DNA of 13,493 nucleotides from an uncultured Bariatricus sp. (GTDB lineage Bacteria; Bacillota; Clostridia; Lachnospirales; Lachnospiraceae), in assembly GCA_934320645.1 (NCBI GenBank), contig CAKRFP010000048.1, positions 1 through 13,493 on the forward strand, read 5' to 3'. The position numbers were made by a program, and so were the translations under genes. Shown in pieces: positions 7,313 through 13,334 of the stretch. Under the pieces are notes generated by a model. It was given only the letters and a program-made list of their open reading frames with translations. It was not told the origin of the DNA and did no database searches. Each line of letters begins with the position of its first letter. The stretch's first letter is position 1.

Positions 7313-8311
7313 ATGGACAATATGAAAGGCTTCGGCATGATGATTCATGCTCTGAAAGAGAACCCAAAAACTATCGTTTTTACAGAAGGAACAGATGAAA
7401 GAATTCTTGAGGCAGCTTCCCGTCTTTTAGCAGGAAACTTCCTTACACCAATTCTTGTTGGAAATAAAGAAGCAGTATTAGAAGCAGCTGAAAAATATGG
7501 ATACAACATTCGTGGCGGAGAGATCATCGATCCGGATAACTATGACAGATTCGATGAGATGGTAGAACTGTTCTGCGAACTTCGTAAGAGCAAAGGGGTT
7601 ACACCGGAGCAGGCAGCAAAGACACTTAAGAGCAGCAACTATTTTGGAACTATGCTGGTTAAGATGGGCGTTGCAGACGCACTTCTTGGAGGAGCTACTT
7701 ACTCTACAGCAGATACCGTACGTCCGGCACTTCAGCTGATCAAGACCAAACCGGGATCAAGCTGTGTATCTTCCTGCTTCATTCTGGTTCGTCCGTCAGC
7801 TACAGGTGAGAACGAAGTTCTTGCTATGGGTGACTGCGCGATCAACCTCAAACCAACAGAGGATCAGCTTGCAGAAATCGCATGGGAAGTAGCAGAATGT
7901 GGTAAACATTTTGGTATCGATCCAAAAGTTGCATTCCTGAGCTATTCTACACTTGGTTCTGGAAAAGGAGAAGATGTAGATAAGATGCGCAATGCAGCAG
8001 CAAAAGCAAAAGAACTGTATCCTTCACTTCCAATCGAAGGAGAACTTCAGTTTGATGCAGCTGTATCTCCGCGTGTTGCAAGAACAAAATGCCCGAACAG
8101 TGAAGTAGCAGGTCAGGCAAATACATTTATCTTCCCGGATATCAACGCAGGTAACATCGGATACAAGATCGCACAGAGACTTGGTAACTTTGATGCATAC
8201 GGACCGATCCTTCTTGGTCTTAATGCACCGATCAACGACCTGTCCCGTGGATGCAATGCAGAAGAGGTTTATTCTATGGCAATCATCACAGCAGCACTCG
8301 TAGAAGACTAA
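7313..8311 (+). CDS. pta: Phosphate acetyltransferase (phosphotransacetylase)
   Basis: Converts acetyl-CoA and phosphate to acetyl phosphate and CoA, the first step of acetate formation with ATP gain. It has 332 aa, the usual length of the short, single-domain Pta. Family blocks seen: TIVFTEGTDERILEAA (20-35), LLGGATYSTADTVRPALQ (124-141), SSCFILVRP (153-161), LSYSTLGSGKG (209-219), ELQFDAAVSP (244-253), FPDINAGNIGYKIAQRL (274-290) and the CoA/active-site block LNAPINDLSRG (303-313), whose S311-R312 match the catalytic Ser-Arg pair of characterised enzymes. ATG 7313 lies 7 nt after AAGGAGG; Met4 is an unlikely alternative. The usual partner ackA does not follow: a strong hairpin closes the gene, so acetate kinase must lie elsewhere. 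Confidence 0.96.
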   Translation: MDNMKGFGMMIHALKENPKTIVFTEGTDERILEAASRLLAGNFLTPILVGNKEAVLEAAEKYGYNIRGGEIIDPDNYDRFDEMVELFCELRKSKGVTPEQAAKTLKSSNYFGTMLVKMGVADALLGGATYSTADTVRPALQLIKTKPGSSCVSSCFILVRPSATGENEVLAMGDCAINLKPTEDQLAEIAWEVAECGKHFGIDPKVAFLSYSTLGSGKGEDVDKMRNAAAKAKELYPSLPIEGELQFDAAVSPRVARTKCPNSEVAGQANTFIFPDINAGNIGYKIAQRLGNFDAYGPILLGLNAPINDLSRGCNAEEVYSMAIITAALVED

Positions 8312-8316
8312 GAGTA

Positions 8317-8345
8317 TTGACAAATATTCAGACGAAAATTATAAT
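8317..8345 (+). promoter_or_regulatory. Consensus sigma-A promoter, probably for glnA
   Basis: A perfect TTGACA (8317-8322), a 17-bp spacer and a perfect TATAAT (8340-8345) start 5 nt after the pta stop codon. The start site, near 8352, falls just before the hairpin at 8355-8391. No comparable promoter is visible between that hairpin and glnA. I therefore infer that it drives glnA with a leader of about 235 nt whose first structure is a terminator. Confidence 0.65.
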
Positions 8346-8354
8346 ATAACAAAC

Positions 8355-8391
8355 AAGGGCGTTTTCAAAAGGGATTGAGAACGCCCTTTTT
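8355..8391 (+). terminator. Strong hairpin with U-tract between pta and glnA
   Basis: A 12-bp stem (8355-8366 with 8377-8388, one G-T pair) encloses a 10-nt loop and ends in T5. Two more A-T pairs are possible inside, leaving the six-base loop AAGGGA. It should terminate pta transcription. Because a perfect promoter lies 10 nt upstream, it would also be the first element of a glnA transcript. Confidence 0.8.
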
Positions 8392-8586
8392 GTATATGCG
8401 ATGAGCCAAATGCAGATTTGTGCTTGCACAAAGATCTGCTGGCGAATGTACATCATCTGGCTGTTAAGCGAGATGGTGCACAAAGTATACGAATCGAGTA
8501 GGAGTCAGCCTGCTCGATTATCATCAGTCTTTAACATGAGACTTTTTGATATTTTATTTATGAGTAGTAAAAACAGGAGGATTTGT
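8392..8586 (+). promoter_or_regulatory. Structured 5' leader of glnA with three further stem-loops and a weak terminator
   Basis: There is no coding gene here; the reading frame open from 8401 lacks an RBS and only extends glnA. Three hairpins are visible. (a) 8405-8443 pairs GCCA, GCAGAT and TTGTG with their complements around loop CTTG. (b) 8447-8482 has the core stem 8451-8458 with 8471-8478 and inner loop TGTTAA. (c) 8492-8519 is an 11-bp stem with one G-T pair and a six-base loop AGTCAG. A short stem AGTCT/AGACT (8526-8530 with 8539-8543) then runs into TTTT, forming a weak terminator 40 nt before the start codon. This suggests attenuation. The ANTAR protein encoded after glnA is the natural candidate factor, but the loops do not clearly match its known A1/G4 hexaloop pair. 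Confidence 0.45.
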
Positions 8587-9924
8587 ATGAGTATGAAAAA
8601 TTATACGAGAGAAGATATCCTGAATCTTGTCGATGAAGAAGACGTAGGATTTATCAGGCTGCAGTTCACCGATATTTTCGGAACAATGAAGAATGTAGCG
8701 ATTACAGTAAGCCAGCTTAAGAGAGCACTGGATAACAAATGCATGTTTGACGGATCTTCGATAGAAGGATTTGCCAGAATCGAAGAATCGGATATGTATC
8801 TGCACCCGGATCTGAATACATTTGAAATTTTCCCGTGGCGGCCGCAGCAGGGAAAGGTTGCAAGATTTATCTGCGATATTTACAGACCGGATGGAACAGC
8901 TTACGAAAGCGATCCGAGACATGTTCTTAAGAAGGTACTTTCCGAGACAAAAGAGATGGGATATGACTTTAACGTAGGACCGGAATGCGAATTTTTCCTG
9001 TTTGAGACGGATGATGCTGGAAATCCGACGACGATTTCCAATGAACGTGCAGGATATTTTGATCTGGGACCTTTGGACCAGGGAGAGAATGCAAGACGTG
9101 ATATCGTTCTTACAATGGAAGATATGGGGTACGGTGTGGAGGCATCTCATCACGAGATGGCACCGGCACAGCATGAGATCGACCTGGAATATACAGAGGC
9201 GCTGGATGCAGCAGACAATATCATGACATTTAAGCTTGTTACCAAAACAATCGCAAAAAGACACGGACTTCATGCTACATTCATGCCAAAGCCAAAGGAT
9301 GGTATCCATGGCTCAGGAATGCATCTGAATATGTCTCTGTCAAGAGATGGAAAGAATGTTTTTGCAGATGAAAAAGATCCGAATGGTCTGAGCCAGGAGG
9401 CATATTATTTTATCGGCGGACTTATGAAACATATCAAAGCGATCAGCTTTATCACAAATCCGATCGTGAATTCCTATAAGAGGCTGGTTCCCGGATATGA
9501 GGCACCGGTATATATTGCCTGGTCAGCGAATAACCGGACTCCTCTGATCCGTATTCCACGGGTGTCAGGGAAAAGCACAAGAGTCGAACTCAGAAGTCCG
9601 GATGGGGCAGCAAATCCATATCTGGCACTTGCCGTATGTCTGGCTGCTGGAATGGAAGGAATTAAAAACAAGATCCTGCCGCCGGAGAGTGTGGATGAGA
9701 ATATTTACGAAATGACAGATGTGGTGAAAAATGCACTTGGAATTGAGGAGCTTCCGGCAAGCCTGAGAGAAGCAATCACAGAATTCCAGAAAGATCAGTT
9801 TATGCAGGAAGTATTAGGAGAAGAACTGTCACAGAAGCTGATCGAGTCAAAGCGCGCAGAATACAGAGAATACCGCACTCAGGTTACAGAATGGGAAATT
9901 AATGAGTACTTACAGAAATTCTAA
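8587..9924 (+). CDS. glnA: Type I (alpha) glutamine synthetase
   Basis: Makes glutamine from glutamate, ammonia and ATP; cytoplasmic, normally a dodecamer. It has 445 aa from ATG 8587, which follows AGGAGG (8575-8580) by 6 nt. Seen in order: FDGSSIEGFARIEESDMYL (54-72), metal ligands in GPECEFFLF (131-139, E133 and E135), SHHEMAPAQHEIDL (187-200), ATP-binding KPKDGIHGSGMHLNMS (235-250), the glutamate-flap block NSYKRLVPGYEAPVY (295-309, E305) and RSPDGAANPYLALA (336-349). R64 aligns with B. subtilis Arg62, linked to glutamine feedback. The adenylylation tyrosine of beta-type enzymes is replaced by Ile363 in NKILPPE, so control should be by feedback and not by adenylylation. A 37-nt gap separates it from the ANTAR gene. 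Confidence 0.96.
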   Translation: MSMKNYTREDILNLVDEEDVGFIRLQFTDIFGTMKNVAITVSQLKRALDNKCMFDGSSIEGFARIEESDMYLHPDLNTFEIFPWRPQQGKVARFICDIYRPDGTAYESDPRHVLKKVLSETKEMGYDFNVGPECEFFLFETDDAGNPTTISNERAGYFDLGPLDQGENARRDIVLTMEDMGYGVEASHHEMAPAQHEIDLEYTEALDAADNIMTFKLVTKTIAKRHGLHATFMPKPKDGIHGSGMHLNMSLSRDGKNVFADEKDPNGLSQEAYYFIGGLMKHIKAISFITNPIVNSYKRLVPGYEAPVYIAWSANNRTPLIRIPRVSGKSTRVELRSPDGAANPYLALAVCLAAGMEGIKNKILPPESVDENIYEMTDVVKNALGIEELPASLREAITEFQKDQFMQEVLGEELSQKLIESKRAEYREYRTQVTEWEINEYLQKF

Positions 9925-9961
9925 AGAAACTTTCCAATTCTAAAGGCAGGAGGCTGGTATT

Positions 9962-10507
9962 ATGAGCAGTATTATTGTTGTATTTCCAAAAAAGGAGATT
10001 GCAACCAATATTCGCAATATACTGGTACGAAATGGATTTGATGTGATCGGTGTGGGGGTAACCGGAGCGCAGGCGGTTCAATTGGCAGATAATCTGGATG
10101 ATGGAATTGTAGTTTGTGGTTATAAAATGACAGATATGTTATATAATGAACTGAGAGATTATCTGCCGGGTACGATTGAGATGCTTCTGATCGCATCGCC
10201 GGAAAAATGCAGTGACAGGACGCCGGGAGTGATCAGCCTGTCGATGCCGTTTAAGGTCTTTGATCTGATGAATACGATCGAGATGATGGCACAATCGATC
10301 AGCAGGCGGAGAAAGAAAAGAAGAGCAGAGCTTAAGAACCGGAATCCGGAGCAGCAGGCACTTGTAAAAGAGGCAAAGAGTCTTCTGATGGAACGTAATA
10401 ATATGACGGAGGAAGAAGCGCATCGCTATCTGCAGAAATGTAGTATGGAGAGCGGTGTCAATATGGTGGAGACAGCTCAGATGGTACTTAGTATTATGGC
10501 GGAATAA
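9962..10507 (+). CDS. ANTAR-domain RNA-binding regulator with degenerate receiver
   Basis: Probable transcription antiterminator, 181 aa. The N-terminal part (1-115) has the length and strand/helix rhythm of a receiver domain, but its acidic pocket is FPKKE (8-12), the phosphoacceptor position reads VVCGYKM (50-56) with no Asp, and the KPF lysine is Met in SMPFK (94-98). Phosphorylation is therefore unlikely. A basic linker RRRKKRR (115-121) leads to the ANTAR domain (about 125-181), recognised from AKSLLMERNNMTEEEAHRYLQKCSME (138-163) and the closing helix ETAQMVLSIM. ANTAR proteins such as EutV and NasR bind paired RNA hairpins and prevent termination. A comparable gene, nitR, follows glnA in solventogenic clostridia as I recall. 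The RBS AGGAGG (9948-9953) lies 8 nt upstream. The regulatory target, presumably the glnA leader, is inferred. Confidence 0.9.
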   Translation: MSSIIVVFPKKEIATNIRNILVRNGFDVIGVGVTGAQAVQLADNLDDGIVVCGYKMTDMLYNELRDYLPGTIEMLLIASPEKCSDRTPGVISLSMPFKVFDLMNTIEMMAQSISRRRKKRRAELKNRNPEQQALVKEAKSLLMERNNMTEEEAHRYLQKCSMESGVNMVETAQMVLSIMAE

Positions 10508-10530
10508 AGGAGATTGAAGAGGCAGGATAT

Positions 10531-11358
10531 ATGATCTTTACAAAAATGCATGGTCTTGGAAATGATTATGTGTGTATAAACTGCTTCAGAGAAAGGGTGG
10601 AAGATCCACCTGGATTTGCAAGAGCACTTTGTGACAGGCATTACGGGATCGGAGCGGATGGTCTGATTCTGATATGTCCGTCAAAGGTGTCTGATTTTAA
10701 AATGGAGATATACAATTCGGATGGGTCTGTTGCCGGGATGTGCGGCAATGGCATCCGATGCCTGGGAAAATATGTATATGATTACGGACTTACCGGAAAG
10801 GAAACTCTCAGTATCGAGACGAAATCCGGAATTCGTAACATGCACCTTCAGATTCGGGATGGGAAAGCCTGCGGTGCTATGGTAGATATGGGTGTTCCAA
10901 GACTGAACGCACACAGTATTCCGATCCTGAGTGAAAAGGATCTGGTGATCAATGATCCGATTGAGGTACAGGAGAAGAACTACCGCATGACCGGGATTTC
11001 GATGGGAAATCCGCATGCGGTAATCTTTTCAGAAGAGATAAACGGGATTTCTCTGGAAGAGACAGGAAGGGAGTTGGAATTTCATCCGAGATTTCCGGAG
11101 AGGGTAAATATTGAGTTCTGTCATGTGACTGCGAGGGACCGGATGGAGGTCCGTGTGTGGGAGCGGGGCGTTGGTGAAACGCTTGCCTGCGGAACCGGAG
11201 CATGTGCAGCAGTTGTGGCTTCTGTGCTGAATGACTTGACAGATGAGGAAGTAATCGTTAAATTATTAGGTGGAGAGTTATCTGTCAGATGGGACCGTAA
11301 GGTAAATCATGTGTTTTTGGAGGGACCTGCGGTTAAAGTATTTGATGGTGTACTATAA
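10531..11358 (+). CDS. dapF: Diaminopimelate epimerase
   Basis: Converts LL- to meso-diaminopimelate, the step before lysine and the building block of peptidoglycan cross-links; PLP-independent, cytoplasmic. It has 275 aa, normal for the family, as two mirrored halves. The N-terminal start MIFTKMHGLGNDYV is diagnostic. The two catalytic cysteines are C71 in MCGNGIRC and C220 in LACGTGACAA, with substrate-contacting N11, N73 and the E211-R212 pair in WERGVGET. GISMGNPHAV (155-164) is another family block. It begins 23 nt after the ANTAR stop codon behind a GAGGCAGG site, with no terminator between, and ends 26 nt before dapL. It therefore probably shares the glnA transcript. Confidence 0.96.
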   Translation: MIFTKMHGLGNDYVCINCFRERVEDPPGFARALCDRHYGIGADGLILICPSKVSDFKMEIYNSDGSVAGMCGNGIRCLGKYVYDYGLTGKETLSIETKSGIRNMHLQIRDGKACGAMVDMGVPRLNAHSIPILSEKDLVINDPIEVQEKNYRMTGISMGNPHAVIFSEEINGISLEETGRELEFHPRFPERVNIEFCHVTARDRMEVRVWERGVGETLACGTGACAAVVASVLNDLTDEEVIVKLLGGELSVRWDRKVNHVFLEGPAVKVFDGVL

Positions 11359-11384
11359 AGACCAAATCACAAAGGAGACGACAT

Positions 11385-12599
11385 ATGTACAGTGTAAATG
11401 AAAACTACTTAAAGTTACCGGGAAGCTATCTGTTTTCCAATATTGCCAAAAAAGTTGCAGCGTTCTCGGCAGCGAATCCGGATGCACCGATCATCCGTCT
11501 TGGAATCGGTGATGTCACACAGCCGATTGCACCTGCAATTATCGAAGCACTTCACAGTGCAGTTGACGAGATGGCACACGCAGAGACATTCCACGGATAT
11601 GCACCGGATCTTGGATATGAATTCTTAAGAAGCGCGATCGCAAAGAATGATTTCCAGGCAAGAGGATGCGATATTGCAGCAGATGAGATCTTTATCTCAG
11701 ACGGAGCAAAGAGTGATTCTGGAAATATCCAGGAGATTTTTGGACCTGACTGCAGAATCGCAGTAGGAGACCCGGTATATCCTGTATATGTAGATACAAA
11801 CGTAATGGCAGGACGTACCGGAATATACGATCCAAAGACAGAAACATGGAGCAATGTAATCTACATGCCTTGTACAGCAGAAAATGGATTTGTACCGGAA
11901 CTGCCAAAAGAAGTACCGGATATGATCTATTTATGTTTCCCAAACAACCCGACCGGAGCGGCTATCACAAAAGATGAACTCCAGAAATGGGTAGATTATG
12001 CAAATAAAAACGGGGCAGTGATCATTTATGATGCTGCATATGAAGCATATATCACAGAAGAAGATGTACCACACAGTATTTTTGAATGTGAAGGAGCAAG
12101 AACCTGTGCGATTGAACTTAGAAGTTTTTCTAAGAATGCCGGATTTACAGGAGTACGTCTTGGCGCAACAATCATTCCGAAAGATCTTAAGTGCGGAGAT
12201 GTGATGCTTCATTCACTGTGGGCAAGACGTCACGGAACAAAATACAATGGAGCACCTTATATCGTGCAGAAAGCCGGAGCTGCTGTTTATACAGAGGCCG
12301 GAAAAGCACAGATCAAAGAGCAGATCGCATACTATCAGAAGAATGCAAAAACGATTTATGAAGGTCTGAAGAATGCCGGCTACACGGTATCCGGAGCAGT
12401 GAACTCACCATATGTATGGTTAAAGACACCGGATAACATGACTTCATGGGAATTCTTTGATTTCCTTCTTGAAAAAGCAAATGTAGTCGGAACTCCGGGA
12501 TCGGGATTTGGACCGAGCGGGGAAGGATACTTCCGTCTGACAGCATTTGGAAGTTACGAGAATACGCTGGAAGCGATCAAGAGAATTGAGAATATTTAA
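11385..12599 (+). CDS. dapL: LL-diaminopimelate aminotransferase
   Basis: PLP-dependent enzyme that turns tetrahydrodipicolinate directly into LL-diaminopimelate with glutamate as amino donor, bypassing the succinylase/acetylase steps (DapD, DapC, DapE). It has 404 aa, typical DapL length, fold type I. Evidence: LPGSYLFSNIAKKV (11-24) and IRLGIGDVTQP (37-47), both typical of DapL; substrate-loop GYAPDLGYEFLR (71-82); FPNNPTGA (185-192, N187); YDAAYEAY (215-222, D216 and Y219); and PLP lysine K250 in SFSKNAGFTGVRLG. Its product is the substrate of DapF encoded just upstream, so the two genes form one metabolic step pair. The RBS AAAGGAG lies 7 nt before the ATG. No simple terminator follows; the large palindrome begins 15 nt after the stop codon. 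Confidence 0.96.
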   Translation: MYSVNENYLKLPGSYLFSNIAKKVAAFSAANPDAPIIRLGIGDVTQPIAPAIIEALHSAVDEMAHAETFHGYAPDLGYEFLRSAIAKNDFQARGCDIAADEIFISDGAKSDSGNIQEIFGPDCRIAVGDPVYPVYVDTNVMAGRTGIYDPKTETWSNVIYMPCTAENGFVPELPKEVPDMIYLCFPNNPTGAAITKDELQKWVDYANKNGAVIIYDAAYEAYITEEDVPHSIFECEGARTCAIELRSFSKNAGFTGVRLGATIIPKDLKCGDVMLHSLWARRHGTKYNGAPYIVQKAGAAVYTEAGKAQIKEQIAYYQKNAKTIYEGLKNAGYTVSGAVNSPYVWLKTPDNMTSWEFFDFLLEKANVVGTPGSGFGPSGEGYFRLTAFGSYENTLEAIKRIENI

Positions 12600-12614
12600 T
12601 TGAAAAAAATTTGG

Positions 12615-12880
12615 CTGCAGGGACGGGCGTCGGATCACGGTGTGGATTTGGCAATGGACTCTGGCGCGTAACGGGCTGTAGCATGAAAAAGAAGGGGAAA
12701 GTGTGACACCGGACTCATTCAACAGGAAATCTGATGATTTCCCGTTTCAGGAGTCCTCGCATTTCGTACTTGAAGTACGAAATGTGGTCACGCTTTCCCC
12801 TTCTTTTTCATGAACAGCCCCTAACACGCCGCCATATACCGCCAAATCCACACCGTGATCCGACGCCCTGGGCGCTGCAG
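12615..12880 (+). repeat. Large palindromic element 1, long stem with T-shaped cap
   Basis: The ends are CTGCAG on both sides (12615-12620, 12875-12880). A perfect 28-bp inverted repeat follows (12625-12652 with 12841-12868). After a looser stretch come GGGCTGT/ACAGCCC (12673-12679 with 12814-12820) and a perfect 20-bp repeat (12682-12701 with 12793-12812). The stem continues to C12707-G12787. The tip is a three-way junction of two hairpins. H1 pairs GGACTC/GAGTCC (12711-12716 with 12751-12756) and GGAAATC/GATTTCC (12725-12731 with 12736-12742) around loop TGAT. H2 pairs ATTTCGTACT with AGTACGAAAT (12761-12770 with 12774-12783) around TGA. The direct repeat AATTT flanks it (12608-12612, 12883-12887). 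It encodes no credible protein. Confidence 0.85.
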
Positions 12881-12897
12881 ACAATTTAAAACGATAC

Positions 12898-12969
12898 CTG
12901 GCTTTAAGCTTTATTCAACCGTTATGTGTGTCTATACCAAAACAAAATCACTCATAACATATAAGCCAG
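12898..12969 (+). repeat. Small inverted repeat between the two large elements
   Basis: CTGGCTT (12898-12904) pairs with AAGCCAG (12963-12969). Inside it, a 10-bp arm beginning GTTATG (12921) pairs with its complement ending CATAAC (12958), with one mismatch. The loop is A-rich. Its function is unknown; it is unrelated to the caps of the large elements. Confidence 0.45.
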
Positions 12970-12987
12970 AACAAAAGTAAATATAAT

Positions 12988-13020
12988 AAGAATGGATTTC
13001 AATTCTGAACAAACATTCTT
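12988..13020 (+). terminator. Possible plus-strand terminator downstream of dapL
   Basis: AAGAATG (12988-12994) pairs with CATTCTT (13014-13020), with an inner TTCA/TGAA pairing, and the right arm runs into TTTTC. It could stop transcription coming from dapL through element 1. The stem is AT-rich and interrupted, so support is modest. A further perfect 8-bp hairpin with a 3-nt loop lies at 13035-13053 but lacks a T-run on either side. Confidence 0.3.
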
Positions 13021-13078
13021 TTCACCCACAGCGAGGCGCATCTATGATGCGCCAATGCGGAAGCTTTGAATAACGTAA

Positions 13079-13328
13079 GGGCGAAGTGGGGACGAGGTGA
13101 CGGTTTCACGCCATTCGTAAGAGCCGTGCAGTCTGTTAATTTAATTGGGACGGAAATTGTGACCAGATTTCGTACTACAAGTACGGAATCTGAGGACTGC
13201 CTGAGATGGAAAATCATCAGATTTTCCGTCGAATCAGTCCGGTGTCGCAACTTCCGCCCCAATTAAATTTTACAGAATGCAGGCGATGAAGACCGGCGTG
13301 AAACCGTCACCTCGTCCCCACTTCGTCC
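13079..13328 (-). repeat. Large palindromic element 2, same T-shaped cap in opposite orientation
   Basis: The outer stem is a perfect 31-bp inverted repeat (13082-13112 with 13295-13325). Further in, CTGT/ACAG (13133-13136 with 13272-13275), a 12-bp repeat (13138-13149 with 13258-13269) and an interrupted stem run to C13163-G13244. The tip holds hairpin AGATTTCGTACT/AGTACGGAATCT (13165-13176 with 13180-13191). It also holds a hairpin pairing GGACTG/CAGTCC (13194-13199 with 13235-13240) and GGAAAATC/GATTTTCC (13208-13215 with 13220-13227). Read on the minus strand, the cap aligns with element 1 at about 73 of 86 columns. The direct repeat CGTAA lies at both ends (13074-13078, 13328-13332). The element stops only about 7 nt from the hydF stop codon. 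Confidence 0.85.
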
Positions 13329-13334
13329 GTAACC

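Noticed and set aside
8401..8586. In-frame N-terminal extension of glutamine synthetase by 62 residues.
   Set aside because: It lacks an RBS, the sequence is unlike any glutamine synthetase, and it is folded leader RNA. A strong AGGAGG precedes the ATG at 8587.
8392..8586. Glutamine riboswitch or T-box in the glnA leader.
   Set aside because: I could not find the conserved glnA-riboswitch core or the T-box TGGN sequence; only generic hairpins are visible.
8554..9309. A 251-codon minus-strand open frame opposite glnA.
   Set aside because: Its translation is Cys/His/Ile-rich and unlike any family, and it lies antisense to a fully conserved gene; it is a codon-usage shadow.
12982..12987. TATAAT just before the hairpin at 12988, resembling the other promoter-hairpin units.
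   Set aside because: No acceptable -35 lies 16-18 bp upstream (the sequence there is ATATAA), and the area is AT-rich, so a chance match is likely.
12999..13266. Open frames on both strands across element 2 (66 and 87 codons), and one at 12444-12722 crossing element 1.
   Set aside because: They read through inverted repeats, have no RBS, and their translations merely mirror the palindrome.
12600..13334. CRISPR array or insertion sequence between dapL and hydF.
   Set aside because: There are no short, regularly spaced direct repeats and no transposase or its remnants; the repeats are inverted and occur twice.
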